From the NCBI GenBank assembly GCA_947471745.1, contig CANJKZ010000084.1:4282001-4346000 (forward strand): 64,000 nucleotides of DNA, read 5' to 3'. A program made the translations under genes and the position numbers. Below the pieces are notes generated by a model. It ran no database searches and had not been told where the DNA came from. It saw nothing but the letters and a program-made list of their open reading frames with translations. This stretch comes from Closterium sp. Naga37s-1. Taxonomy: Eukaryota > Streptophyta > Zygnematophyceae > Desmidiales > Closteriaceae. Positions 30,311 through 41,201 of this stretch are shown here, piece by piece. The first letter of the stretch is position 1. Each line of letters opens with the position of its first letter.

Positions 30311-30323
30311 CACCCCCATAGGC
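30311..30323 (-). other. Polypurine tract of element H
   Basis: The minus strand reads GCCTATGGGGGTG directly before TGTCAAAC, the same tract as in element B (2128-2140). Confidence 0.6.
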
Positions 30324-30539
30324 AAAGTGGGGGAGAACAAGAGGTCACAAGACCAGTCAAGAAAGGCAAAGCAAGCTCAGGGTGGATCACAAAGTCACCA
30401 CGCAGTCTGAGCACAAGACAATGGCCACAAGGCCAGTTCACATGCAGAGCTATATAAAGGAAAACAAACAATACAGTGAACACAACCTAGCAAGTGTAAG
30501 CATGCAGGTATATGTATATAGAGTACAGTAAAAGCAGAG

Positions 30540-32053
30540 TCAAGAAGTAAGCAAGTGAGGCACAGTAGGTACAAGGCCTAGAACAGTACAGAAACGCTGA
30601 TGATCACAAGGCTGAAGTGCCTTGGTGAAAACATCAGCAGTGTTGGCCTGTGAGGCCACGTAAGCAAGACGAAGCTGGCCACGCTGCTGTAACTCTCGAG
30701 CAAGGAAGTAGCGCAGAGCAATGTGCTTCGTTCTGTGCTCCAGTCTGTGCTCCTGACACAAGGCAAGCATGGCCTTGTTGTCGACGTACAGAACTGGAGG
30801 AGAACGAGGCGCCTCTCCCAAGTCGGTCAGCAGGTAGGTGAGCCAGCGTAACTCCTGTGCAGCCATGGCCCCAGCGTAGATCTCAGCCTCACAACTGGAG
30901 CTGAGAACAGAAGACGAGCGGGTAGACCGCCAAGAGACAGAGTCGGAGCCAAGGCTCAAAGTGTAACCCTGTGACGACCGCTGCGTAGCCAAGTCGTCAA
31001 CCCAGGAGGCGTCTGCGTGACCAGTGAGGACAACTCGAGCCCTTCCTCCAAGCACGAGCCCCATGCCCGACGTACTGCACAAGTATTGCAACACCCTCTT
31101 CGCAGCATCCCAGTGCACCTTTTGGTGCCTACCGGGAGCCATGTAGCGAGCCAAAAGGCTGAGAGGGTATGCGAGGTCAGGTCGTGTGCAAGTCATCAGG
31201 TACATGAGGCAGCCCACAAGCTCTGGATACGGGCCACTCGGCTCTACGGACTCGCCCGAAGGAGGAGCTAAGAGCGAGTGACCGGTAGGCAGAGGAGTGG
31301 ACTGTGGCGAGGAGTACATGAAGCCGAAGCGCTGAAGGACCTGCTGCACCATGTGTGACTGAGTCAAGGTAATGGTGCGTTGTGCTCTGTCCCGGGTGAT
31401 CCGCAAGCCAAGATAGCTTGTAAGCTCACCCAGGTCTGTGCACGTGTGTCTCTTCTGCAGCTCCGACTTCACGTGGGCGACTCCCTCAGTGTCAGCAATA
31501 GCAAAGACCAAGTCGCCTACGTACATGAGAACGTAGAACGGCGGCAGAGTGGTGTCAGTGCGTAAAAAAGCGACGGGTCAGCAGTGGAAGGAGCAAAACC
31601 AAGAGCAGCAAGAGTCGTCCTCAGTGTGTCGTGCCACTCACGGGGTGCCTGGCGGAGACCATAGACTAGCCGCCGGAGGCTCCACTGGGTACCAGCAGGA
31701 AACGACCCAGTGAAGCCAGGTGGGCGGCGCAGCCAGATCTCTTTGTGAAGGCTGCCCTGTAGGAAGGTTGTGCTGAAGTCAAGCGAGTGGAGCTCGTAGT
31801 CACGGTGAGCGGCGACGTTCAGCAGTACCCGAAGAGTGGTCATCTTCGGGGTAGGGGAGAAGGTCTGGAAGAAGTCAACTCCGTGTCGCTGACTGAAGCC
31901 ACGTGCAACGTAACGCGCCTTGAAGACAGGCGGAGAACCCGGCGGCCGCTTCACCCTGAAGATCCACATGCCACTCACGATGTTCGCCCCAGGCGGGGGA
32001 ACCTCGTCGACGTAGGTGCCTGTGGACTTCCAGGAAGCCATCTCGGCGTCCAT
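30540..32053 (-). pseudogene. Element H, reverse transcriptase and RNase H
   Basis: The RT N-terminal half runs 32053-31560: MASWKSTGTYVDEVPP, MWIFRVKRPPGSPP, ARYVARGFSQRHGVDFFQTFSPTPK, LDFSTTFLQG and YGLRQAPREW. A frameshift near 31560 (SLF.ALTPL where SLFLRTDT is expected) precedes the active-site box, which reads YVGD instead of YVDD (31525 region). The second frame (328 codons) continues through the thumb and a complete RNase H (ADASWVDD, CEAEIYAG, YVDNKAML, ANTADVFTKAL). The RT is predicted inactive. Confidence 0.85.
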
Positions 32054-33769
32054 GGCTGCCTACCACTGAGAGGAGTAGGGACCCTCTATCGCCTCTGCGT
32101 AAGAGCGCGGGGTCGGGATGTCTGGTGCATCCGGGTCTCCCTCAGGGGCAAGCAACATGGACACGAGATGAGGTACAGCAGCGGCAAAGCACTCAAACTC
32201 CTCCTGACTGTCCTCAAGAACGTCCGTGCCAAGAGCACACTCACCCCCGACGGACGGAGGACAGACAGACTCAGACGCAGACTCAGCAACAAGACTAGTG
32301 GCGTAGTCTAGGCGACAGGCTGCAGCAAAGTCAACAAGCTCAGTGATAAGAGCAGACCCAGCAGTGGACTCAAACAAAGGGTCAGTGACAGCAGTGGCCA
32401 GAAAACGCGTGACAGCTGGACTAGCAGCACGGAGGGAGTCAGACGAAGGGTCCGGACCGGCAGGAAGAGAGGACGCAGGAGGAGACGGCAGAGGGACACG
32501 TTGTGGAGCAGTGGAAGGACGCAGTGTTGTAGAGTGAGTGCCAGGGACACGAGGAGGACGCGGACGCGAAACACGACGACCAGCGCAAACAGTGCGGACA
32601 GGCAACGCAGAACGAGACTCAGGTGACGCAGGATGAGACTCAGGTAACACAGGACGCGACTCAGGCTCACGACGCTCCGTAAGACCTCTAGTCGGTCCAG
32701 AGTAAGGAGAAGGACCAGGCAGTGGAGAGGTCGGCTGTAACTGCGACTGTGACTGGATAGGCGGTGGACTCAGTAAAGGAGGAGAAGGACCAGGAGAAGG
32801 CGGGAGACCAAGAACCTACTGAAGGAGCGGAACATCGTACGGCCGCGGCCGCGCAGCGCCTCGAGAAACAGCAGAGACAGCACCAGTACCCTCAGCTCCA
32901 GGGTCTCTAGCTACAACTCCCGCAGCACCACCAGCTCCAGTACCTCCAGCAGCTCCAGCTCCAGCAGCACCTCCAGTAGCAACAGCTCCTGCACCTACAG
33001 CTCCAACTCTTGCAGCACCACCAGCCCCAGCAGCTCCAGTACCTCCAGTACGAACACCTCCAAGACCAGCTGCTCCAGCACCTCCAGCAGCTCCAGAAGC
33101 ACCTCCAGCAGCTCCAGCACATGTAGCACCTCCAGCAGCTCCAGCAGCACCTCCTGCACCAGCAGCACCAGCAACTCCAGCACCAGCAGCACCTCCCGAA
33201 GCTCCAGAAGCACCTCCAGCAGCTCCAGCAGCACCTCCAGCAGCACCTCCAGCAGCACCTCCAGCACCAGCAGCACCAGCAGCACCAGCAGCACCTCGAC
33301 AGCACCGAGCGTACCACTCACGAAGCTGCTGCGGAGAGAGGGGCTCCCGCCTCGACGGGACACCCGGAGGACCTCCAGACGCAGCACGCTCAGGCTCAGC
33401 ACCCCCAAACTCAGCACCCCCACGCTCCACACGCTCAGGCTCAGCACCCCCAGGCTCCGCACCCTCAGACACAGAAACCCCAGGCTCAGCACCCCCAGTC
33501 CCCGCACCCGCAGGCTCAGCACCCCTAGCAGCACCTGAGTCGACAGCTACCTCGACCGGCTCGGCAGGGTCTACCTGGGACACACCTGAGGGGGCAGGAC
33601 CCTGAGGGGGGAGGGGGTCTACCAGGGGAGTACCTGGTGCTAGGAAGAGTGGCGGGGGGGGGGGAGAGGTAGTGCGGTAGGGAAAGAGACGGTAGTAAGA
33701 CACCGACTTGTCGAACGTGACGTCCTTGAGGACAAAACACGACGCACGGTGGGGTGGTAGAATTGCCAC
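32054..33769 (-). pseudogene. Element H, integrase C-terminus and Ala/Gly/Pro linker
   Basis: A frameshift near 33770 leads into DVTFDKSVSYYRLFPYR, a Pro-rich stretch, then GGAEP-type pentapeptides (about 33550-33370), EPLSPQQLREWYARC (33340-33300) and some 90 residues of AAGAAGGAGG repeats (33300-32900). The conserved RPRPYDVPLLQ follows, then a TAG at 32816-32818. The Pro/Ser-rich part continues (PVRTVCAGRRVSRPRPP, FLATAVTDPLFEST) to SSQW and a second TAG at 32060, at a Gln codon in the other copies. About 570 codons in total. It is probably a disordered spacer of unknown function. Confidence 0.75.
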
Positions 33770-35304
33770 CCGGGTGCGTCAGGGGGGAAGCCAAGGAAGA
33801 CACAGGGAATGGCACGGGAGGACAGCTTGTCCGCTTAAGTATCACGGACAAAAGCTCGAGATCCCCAGACACGGAACACAGACGCATCGCCAACCTTCCC
33901 CGTCCACCGCAGAGTAGGTGTGGTCTCCGACAAGGAGACACGAGGCTGAAGGTTGATCTGATGCGCAGCGTACTGAACCGCGAACGGCCACAGAAAATGG
34001 GGAGCAGCCGCATGGATCATGGACGTACGAGCGACATCCATGACCATGCCAATGCGGCGCTCAGCAATCCCATTTTCCTGTGGAGACGCCGGAAGCGTGA
34101 ACGTCTGGCGAATGCCCTCCGCACGACAGAAGGCCCTCAGGAGGTCGGAGGAAAACTCACCCCCTCTGTCTGAGTGCAGACGCAAAATAGGAAGGTCCGA
34201 GCTGAAACGCTCGCTGAGCTGGCAACGGGCACCGCGGATCCAGTCGATCAACACCTCAGTGACTTCACCCTTGCTGCGCAAGGGGAAGACTGTGGTGTAA
34301 CGCGAGTAGTCGTCAACGACCAGAAGGAAGTAACGCTCATGACCCTGTCCACGGACGCGGGCTGGGCCCCACACGTCCATGTGAAGAGTCTGCAGGGGAG
34401 CCTCCGTCGGAGGGAACGTGGAGGAGTGAGGAGCGGCGCGCTGCCGGCCCTCGACACAAGGAACACAGGTAGGGGCAGGCCCCGGAGGAAGGGGAGGGAG
34501 GTACCGGGGGAGACCCGAGACAAGGGTACGGGAGGCCATACCTCGAAGACGAGGCAGGGAGGGGTGACCAAGGCGGTGGTGCCAAAGGAGAGTCTCGTGC
34601 GACAGAGGACGACACAAGCAGGGGGCAGACTCTGGACTAGACCTGGACGCGGCAGCAAACACCTGACTAGACGGGGCTACCTGACCAGACGCAGTGACCG
34701 GAAGAGACGCAGTAGTCAGTGTGTACAGACTCGACCCAGGCAGACGGGTGAACGTGGCCAGGAGGCGGCCCGTCCTAGAGCAAGTGCAGTGGGTCACATG
34801 CTTACCTCCAGGGGTGAACTGGTCGACCCACGCGTCCTGGAGGTCAGCTCCACTCACCAGGTTCGTAGAGAATGAGGGGAGGTGGAGTCCCGACAGCAAG
34901 CCCGACAGGGCCGCAGGACACGCTAGAACCGTGGAAGAGTGGGCAAGGACTGGGCCCCCGGAGGGGTCAGCCAGGGAGACTGCGACAGGCCGACTGAGCG
35001 GCGTGAGTGTGGTGCTGTCGCGGAAGAAGGAGCGCGAAGCACCAGAGTCAAGTGTGAAATTGTGCAAGGCCTCAGTAGGTGCAGTACCAGAGAGAGCAGA
35101 CTCACCAGCACGTGGAGCAGCAGTCTCACCAGTACCTGGAGCAGCAGACGCACTAGCACCTAGAGCAGCAGCCTCAATGCCCGGGTCGGGTGGGACACTC
35201 AGGTAACAGTCACCCTCAGCACTATCAGTCAAAGCATACATGGCAGCAAGGATAGCATCAAAATCAAGATCAAAGATAGCCACATTCTGCCTAAGCAGAT
35301 CACC
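33770..35304 (-). pseudogene. Element H, protease and integrase
   Basis: The frame is the same as Gag after the TAG at 35305-35307. It shows IFDLDFDAILAAMYAL; protease FTLDSGASRSFF; pre-integrase LLWHHRLGHPSLPRLRGM with CVPCVEGRQ (intact HHCC); and integrase LHMDVWGP, LHSDRGGEFSSD and NGIAERRIG with D,D35E spacing intact. The C-terminus WGSRAFVRDT then meets a TAA (33835) where ADKLSSRAVP continues in other copies. The integrase is almost complete. Confidence 0.87.
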
Positions 35305-36579
35305 CTAGCGAGGGAGCTCAATAGCGTCGGGAAACTGGGCGCGCCAGGCGTCAGTCAGGCGACCGAAGCAGCGCTGCGCAGTGTGTGGCAGCCCGCACGT
35401 CTCCCCACGACGACTGCCGGTGCAAAGAACGTAAGTGCAGGGACCAGCACCCCCAGACCTCCCACGCCCAGCGTACCACTCACGAAGCTGCTGGGCCGAC
35501 GGGGTCTCACGGGAACGCGGCTGCTGCTGGCGCTGGCTACCACCAAAGCCTCCACGCTGCGCTGCTGCACCTCGACCAGCACCACCGCCACCGCCACCTC
35601 CGCCACCACTACCGCTGCCTCCACCACCGCTGCCGCTGCCTCCACCACCTCCGCCACTGCCTCCACCACCTCCGCTGCCGCCACCAAAGCCCCCACTCCC
35701 GGCACCACCCCCACCTCCACCGCCACCCCCTCCGCCTCCTCCACCGCCTCCGACGCCGCCCCCGCCATCCCCTCCACCACCCTTGCTCCCCTTGCCCTTG
35801 CTGTTGCGGCGCCTCCCACTAGGAGCAGACGTAGCCCCGACCTCCTCAGTGCCAACGAGGTCGACAGCAGCAGCAGAAGCAACAGAGGGGAGAAGGGGGA
35901 CAGGGGAACACCCCTCAAAGAAAGGGGTGCGACGATCGCCGCGAGAAGCACCTACAGCTGAGATACTCTTCTCAGCTGCAGCGAGGCGCTCCTCTAGCAG
36001 GTCGACAGTGAGCTCGGTGGGGCAAAGGGAGAGAAAGTGGTCCCTGACTGAAGCAAGGGAGTCAGTGAGGCGGGTTACTAGGTAGTAAAGAGTAATGTAC
36101 ATGGGGGGGGGGGGGGGGTTCTTGGCACAGAACTCAGTGGGAAGGGCAGCGCAATAGCGGGTGTCACTAGTGCGGAGGTGAGTAATGAGGTCGGCAACTG
36201 TGGCAAAGGCAGCAAGGTCAGGGAAAAGGTACGGCAGCATGAGGCGGCTGAGGGCAGCAGTGGCAGGGGAGGAGTAGCGCGCAACTACAGCGTCGTACAA
36301 AGACTGAGCAGTCTTGTACTGGCCAAAATGCGCGCGCTCAGCAGGCGGCATGTGACTACGAACAGCAAGATGAGCAACAGCGTCACGAGTGGTCCACTGC
36401 GAGCGAACCGTACTATCAGTAGTGGCAGCAGGAGCAGTAGAGACACCGGACGTGTGATAAAAAAGGGATACCCCGTCCCTAGAGTCACACTGAAGAAAGA
36501 GCTGCAGGTCGTCAACCCACACGTCAAAGTAAACCGCACGCCCCTCAGCATCAAATGTGAGAACAGTAGGGCTAGCCAT
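35305..36579 (-). pseudogene. Element H, Gag
   Basis: The 424-codon frame starts MASPTVLTFDAEGRAVYFDV. Gag helices follow (FLQCDSRDGVSLF, VRSQWTTRDAVAHLAVRSH, QSLYDAVVARYSSPATAALSRL, YITLYYLVTRL, LTVDLLEERLAAAE), then DRRTPFFEGCSP, an 80-residue Gly run, AQQLREWYAGRG (35500-35465) and C-X13-C-X3-H-X4-C (CTYVLCTG...CGLPHTAQRC, about 35442-35371). It ends at a TAG where W(G/H)DLL is expected. One extra Pro codon is present in the NPPPPPMYIT run. Apart from that stop it is intact and continues in frame into protease. Confidence 0.87.
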
Positions 36580-36861
36580 AGCAACAGTAGCAGCAGTAGC
36601 AGCAGTGGTAGTAGAAGCAGCAGTGGCAGCAGGAGCAGTGCAGGCAGGGCAGTGCGGCTCAGTAGGGCAGCACGGCTCGGTAGGGCGGCGCGGCTCGGTA
36701 GGGCAGCGCGGCTCGGTAGGGCGGCGCGGCTCGGTAGGGCGGCGCGTCTCGGTAGGGCAGCGCGGCTCTGCAGAGCGGCGCGGCTCGGTGGGCGGCGCGG
36801 CTCGGCTGGGCGGCGCGGCTCAGCTTGGCTGCGGCGCGGGTGCTTTCCAGGGGCGGGTGCA
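36580..36861 (-). repeat. Leader of element H (18-bp tandem repeats)
   Basis: CAG/TAG trinucleotide sequence beside gag gives way to units of 18 bp (CGGCTCGGTAGGGCGGCG on the plus strand), about ten copies. It then reads GGGTGCTTTCCAGGGGCGGG, where J, K and I have GGTAAG on the sense strand. It ends at the junction with I's LTR. Confidence 0.8.
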
Positions 36862-36950
36862 GGGTAGTCCTTAGAGGGTACAACACTTTTGTGTTTGCTA
36901 CTTGTACCCACCTTCTTTCTAGTTCATCCATTCCTCTCATTATTCTCACA
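36862..36950 (+). repeat. Truncated LTR of element I
   Basis: Only the last 89 bp remain, from GGGTAGTCCTTAGAGGGTAC to TATTCTCACA. Comparison with J's LTR shows about 43 bp missing from its start. The GGG at the edge is shared with H's leader, so the fusion has microhomology. Confidence 0.8.
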
Positions 36951-37000
36951 TGGTATAGAGCGGGTTCCCTAGTGGGACCGTTTTTTTTTAAGGGCCCACC
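36951..37000 (+). promoter_or_regulatory. Element I PBS, hairpin, T-run and GGGCCC module
   Basis: PBS TGGTATAGAGCGGG is followed by stem GGTTCC (36963-36968) / GGGACC (36974-36979), which contains one G-T pair, then T9 (36981-36989) and GGGCCC (36993-36998). Confidence 0.65.
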
Positions 37001-37912
37001 ACTACGAATTTTTTTTTTCCTTGCCTGCCAGCAGCGCGCTCTGCCTTTAGCGGCCCGCCCTTAGGGCCCTCCTCGTCGCGCCCCTCACGGCCCCCCTTTG
37101 CGGCCCTTCGCGGCCCGTCGAGGCCCTTCGCGGCCCCCCATTGCGGCCCGTCGTGGCCCGTCGAGGCCCTTCGCGGCCCCCCTTTGCGGCCCTTCGCGGC
37201 CCTTCGCGGCCCTTCGCGGCCCCCTTCGCGGCCCGTCGCAGCCCTTCGCGGCCCCTTGCGGCCCCTTCGCGGCCCTTCGCGACCCTTTGCGGCCCTTCGC
37301 GGCCCCTCTTGCGGCCCTTCGCGGCCCCTTTGCGGCCATACGCGGCCCCTCTAGCAGCTGCCGTAGCCCCTGCCGGCCCCTACTGGCGCGCCCCTTCCGT
37401 GCCCCTGCTGACGCGCCCCTACTGGCGCACCCCTACCGGCCCCTGCTGGCGAGCCCCTGCCGGCCCCTACTTGCGCGCCCCTTCCGGCCCCTGCTGGCGA
37501 GCCCCTGCCGGCCCCTGCTGGCGCGCCCCTGCCGGCCACTGCTGGCGCGCCTCTGCCGACCTCTGCTGACGCGCCCCTGCCGGCCCCTGCTGACGCGGCC
37601 CTTGCTGGTGCGCCCCCCCTACTGGTGCGGCCCCTGCATTCACGGCCCGCCCCTGCACCCATCTCTGGTAAGCCGAGCCGCGCCGCCCAATCGAGCCGCG
37701 CCGCCCAGCCGAGCCGCGCCGCCCGACCGAGCCGCGCCGCCCGACCGAGCCGCGCCGCCCAGCCGAGCTGCGCCGCTCAGCCGAGCCGCGCCGCCCCACC
37801 GAGCCGCACTGCCCTACTGAGCCGCACTGCCCTACCGAGCCGCACTGCCTTGCACTGCCTTACTGCCTCTACTTCTACTGCTGCTACTCTTCCTACTGCT
37901 CCTACTGTTGCT
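37001..37912 (+). repeat. GC-rich tandem leader of element I
   Basis: There are three successive arrays: GGCCCTTCGC-type units (37030-37350), CCCCTGCTGGCGCGCCCCTG-type units of 24-30 bp (37360-37620), and 18-bp GAGCCGCGCCGCCCGACC units (37674-37850). The sequence CTGGTAAGC (37665-37673) separates the last two and looks like a splice donor. The final 55 bp before the gag ATG are pyrimidine-rich. Confidence 0.8.
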
Positions 37913-39330
37913 ATGGCTAGTCCTACCGTTCTCACATTTGACACTGAGGGACGTGCAGTTGACTTTGACGTGTGGGTTGACAACCTCCAGCTCTTTCTTC
38001 AGTGTGATTCTAGGGATGGGGTATCCCTTTTCGATCACACGTCCGGTGTTTCCACTGCTCCTGCTGCCACTGCTGACAGTACGGTTCGCTCGCAGTGGAC
38101 CAGTCGTGACGCTGTTGCTCGTCTTGCTGTTTGTAGTCACCTGCCGCCTGTTGAGCGCGCACATTTTGGCCAGTACAAGACTGCTCAGTCTTTGTACGAC
38201 GCTGTAGTTGCACGCTACTGCTCCCCTGCCACTGCTGCCCTCAGCCGCCTCATGCTGCCGTACCTTTTCCGTGACCTTGCCGCCTTTACCATAGTTGCTG
38301 ACCGAGTTGCTCACCTTCGCACTAGTGACGCTCGCTACCGCGCTGCCCTTCCCACTGAGTTCTGTGCCAAGAACCCCCCCCCCATGTACATCACCCTTTA
38401 CTACCTAGTCACCCGCCTCCCTGACTCCCTTTCTTCAGTCAGGGACCACTTTCTCTCCCTTTGCCCCACCGAGCTCACTGTCGACCTGTTAGAGGAGCGC
38501 CTTGCTGCAGCTGAGAAGAGTATCTTAGCTGTAGGTGCTTCTCGCGGCGACCGTCGCACCCCCTTCTTTGAGGGGTGTTCCCCTGTTCCCCTTTTCCCCT
38601 CTGTGGCTTCTGCTGCTGCTGTCGACCTCGTTGGCACTGAGGAGGTCGGAGCTGCGCCTGCCCCTAGTGGGAGACGCCGCAACAGCAGGGGCAAGGGGAG
38701 CAAGGGTGGTGGAGGGGGCGGTGGGGGAAGCAGTGGCGGAGGTGGAGGAGGCGGAGGAGGTGGCGGTGGAGGTGGTACTGGGAGTGGGGGCGTCAACGGC
38801 GGCGGTGGAGGTAGTGGCGGCGGTGGCGGAGGTGGTGGAGGCAGCGGCAGCGGTGGTGGAGGTGGCGGTGGCGGTGGTACTGGTCGAGGTGCAGCCGCGC
38901 AGCGTGGAGGCTTTGGTGGCAGCCAGCGCCAGCAGCAGCTGCGCTCCCGTGAGACCCCGTCGGTCCAGCAGCTTCGTGAGTGGTACGCTGGGCGTGGGAG
39001 GTCTGGGAGTCCAGGTCCCTGCACTTACGTTCTTCGCACCGGCACTCGTAGTGGGGAGGTGTGTGGGCTCCCACACACTTCGCAGCACTGCTTCGGTCGC
39101 TTGACTGACACTTGGCGTGCCCAGTTTCCAGACGCCGTTGAGTTCCCTCGCTGGCATGATCTGCTTCTGCAGAATGTGCCTATCTTTGATCTTGATTTTG
39201 ATGCTATCCTTGCTGCCATGTATGCTATTGCTGATAGTGCTTATGGTGACTGCTACCTGAGTGTCCCGCCCGACCCGGGCATTGCGGCTGCTGCTCTAGG
39301 TGCTAGTGCGTCTGCTGCTGAGGTACTGGT
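37913..39330 (+). pseudogene. Element I, Gag
   Basis: I chose the ATG at 37913 because MASPTVLTFDTEGRA is the start conserved in H and K; the frame is open further upstream only because the leader repeat has no stops. The Gag body, FFEGCSP, a Gly run, VQQLREWYAGRG and C-X13-C-X3-H-X4-C (39019-39090) are all present, followed by IFDLDFDAILAAMYAI. A frameshift near 39320 (after GASASAA) takes the reading into leucine-rich out-of-frame sequence. Confidence 0.87.
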
Positions 39331-40040
39331 GCGTCTGCTGCTCCAGGTGCTGGTGCATCTGCTCTCTCTGGTACTGCACCTACTGAGTCCTTGCACACTT
39401 TCGCACTTGACTCTGGTGCTTCGCGCTCTTTCTTTAGAGACAGCACCACGCTCACGCCGCTCAGTCGGCCTGTTGCGGTCTCCCTTGCTGACCCCTCAGG
39501 GGGGCCAGTCCTTGCACACTCCTCCACGGTTCTACCGTGTCCTGCGGCCCCGTCGGGCTTGCTGTCGGGACTCCACCTCCCCTCGTTCTCTACGAACTTG
39601 GTGAGTGGAGCTGACCTCCAGGACGCGTGGGTTCACCAGTTCACCCCTGGAAGTCAGCGTGTGACCCACTGCACTTGCTCTCGGACGGGCCGCCACCTGG
39701 CCACATTCACCCGTCGGCCAGGGTCGAGTCTGTACACACTGACTAATGCGCCTCCTCCGGTCTCTGCGTCTGGTCAGGTAGCTGCGTCTAGTCAAGTGTT
39801 TGTTGCCGCGTCCAGGTCTAGTCCTGCGTCTGCCCCCTGCTCGTGTCGTCCTCTGTCGCACGAGACTCTCCTTTGGCACCACCGCCTTGGTCACCCCTCC
39901 CTGCCTCGTCTTCGAGGTATGGCCTCCCGTGCCCTTGTCTCGGGTCTACCCCGGTCCCTCCCTCCCCTTCCTCCGGGGCCTGCCCCCACCTGTGTTCCTT
40001 GTGTCGAGGGCAGGCAGCGCGCCGCTCCTCACTCCTCGTC
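39331..40040 (+). pseudogene. Element I, protease and pre-integrase domain
   Basis: In a second frame: HTFALDSGASRSFFRDSTTLT (protease), GLHLPSFSTNLVSGADLQDAW, THCTCSRTGRHLATFTRRPG, and pre-integrase LLWHHRLGHPSLPRLRGM with CVPCVEGRQ. It then stops at HSSS where J's antisense sequence starts. The integrase core and everything downstream are missing. Confidence 0.85.
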
Positions 40041-41201
40041 GTGACCAGAAAGCGCGTGACAGTAGGACTAGCAGCACGAAGGGAGTCAGACTCCAGGTCC
40101 GGACCGTTAGGAAGAGAGGAAGCAAGAGGAGAGGGCAGAGGGACACGCTGTGAAGCAGTAGAAGGACGCAGTGTCATAGAGTGAGTGCCTGGGACAGGAG
40201 GAAGACGCGGACGCGAAACACGACCAGCGCGAACAGTGCGGACAGGCGACGCAGAACGAGACGCAGGCGACACAGGACGAGACTCAGGCTCACGACGCTC
40301 AGTAAGACCTCTAGTCGGACCAGAGTAAGGAGAAGGACCAGGCAGGGGAGAGGCCGGCTGTAACTGCGACTGGGACTGGACAGGCGGTGGACTCAGGAAA
40401 GGAGGAGGAGGACCAAGAGAAGGCGGGGAGCCAAGAACCTGCTGAAGGAGCGGAACGTAGTACGGCCGCGGCCGCGCAGCGCCTCCAGAAACAGCAGAGA
40501 CAGAACCGGTACCCTCAGCCCCAGGGTGTCCAGTCCCAGCAGCACCTCCAGCAGCTCCAGCACCAGCACCACCTCCAGCAGCGCCAGCACCTCCAGGAGG
40601 TCCAGCAGCTCCAGTACCAGCAGCACCTCCAGCAGCTCCAGCACCAGCACCACCTCCAGCAGCGCCAGCACCTCCAGTAGCTCCAGTAGCACCTCCAGCA
40701 CCTCCAGCAGCGCCAGCAACACCTCCAGCACCTCCAGCACCAGCAGCACCTCCAGCAGCGCCAGCACCTCCAGTAGCTCCAGTAGCACCTCCAGCACCTC
40801 CAGCAGCTCCAGCACCAGCAGCACCTCGACAGCGCCGAGAGTACCACTCACGAAGCCGCTGTGGAGAGAGGGGCTCCCGCCACGACGGGACACCTAGAGC
40901 ACCTCCAGACTCAGCACACGCAGGCTCAGCACCTCCAGACGCAGTACCCTCAGGCGCCACACCCCCAGGCTCAGCACCCCCAGACTCAGCACCCCCAGTC
41001 TCAGCACCCCCAGGCCCCGCACCCGCAGGGGAAGCACCCCCAGCAGCACCTGAGTCGACAGCTACCTCGACCGGCTCGGCAGGGTCTACCTGGGACACAC
41101 CTGAGGGGGCAGGACCCTGGGGGGGGAGGGGGTCTACCAGGGGAGTACCTGGTGCGAGGAAGAGCGGTGGGGGGGGGGGAGAGGCAGTGCGGTAGGGAAA
41201 G
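40041..41201 (-). pseudogene. Element J, integrase-RT linker
   Basis: After a frameshift near 41200 (VSYY), the frame reads a Pro-rich run, then VDPLPPQGPAPSGVSQVDPAEPVEVAV split by repeats. GGAEP-type pentapeptides follow (41040-40900), EPLSPQRLREWYSRRC (about 40870-40830), GGAGGATGATGGAGAAGG repeats (40830-40530), [14 protein letters not shown], and a Pro/Ser/Arg-rich part to RAASPTVTRFLVT. At 40041 it runs into antisense element I. The linker is about 390 codons here. Confidence 0.8.

Larger units (their letters stand above)
30180..36861 (-). mobile_element. Element H: short-LTR copia element, 5' LTR lost
   Basis: Sense order is: leader (36861-36580), gag, protease, integrase, linker, RT, RNase H, 3' UTR, PPT and 3' LTR (30310-30180). 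At about 36861 the leader is joined head-to-head to a truncated plus-strand LTR of element I, so H has no 5' LTR or PBS. Its gag to integrase frame has a single TAG, making it one of the better preserved copies. RT has a frameshift and an altered active site. Confidence 0.85.
36862..40040 (+). mobile_element. Element I: short-LTR copia element truncated at both ends
   Basis: A 5'-truncated LTR, PBS module, leader, Gag, protease and the pre-integrase zinc domain are present. It is cut at RAAPHSSS (40040), where antisense element J begins. It is oriented opposite to both neighbours. Confidence 0.85.

Noticed and set aside
35383-36085. Long plus-strand Pro- and Thr/Ala-rich frames opposite H's gag
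   Set aside because: They are antisense shadows of the Gly-rich Gag segment (GGC/GGT repeats give Pro/Thr/Ala when read backwards). The same holds for 6003-6646, 11643-12257, 38401-39157 and 42813-43442.
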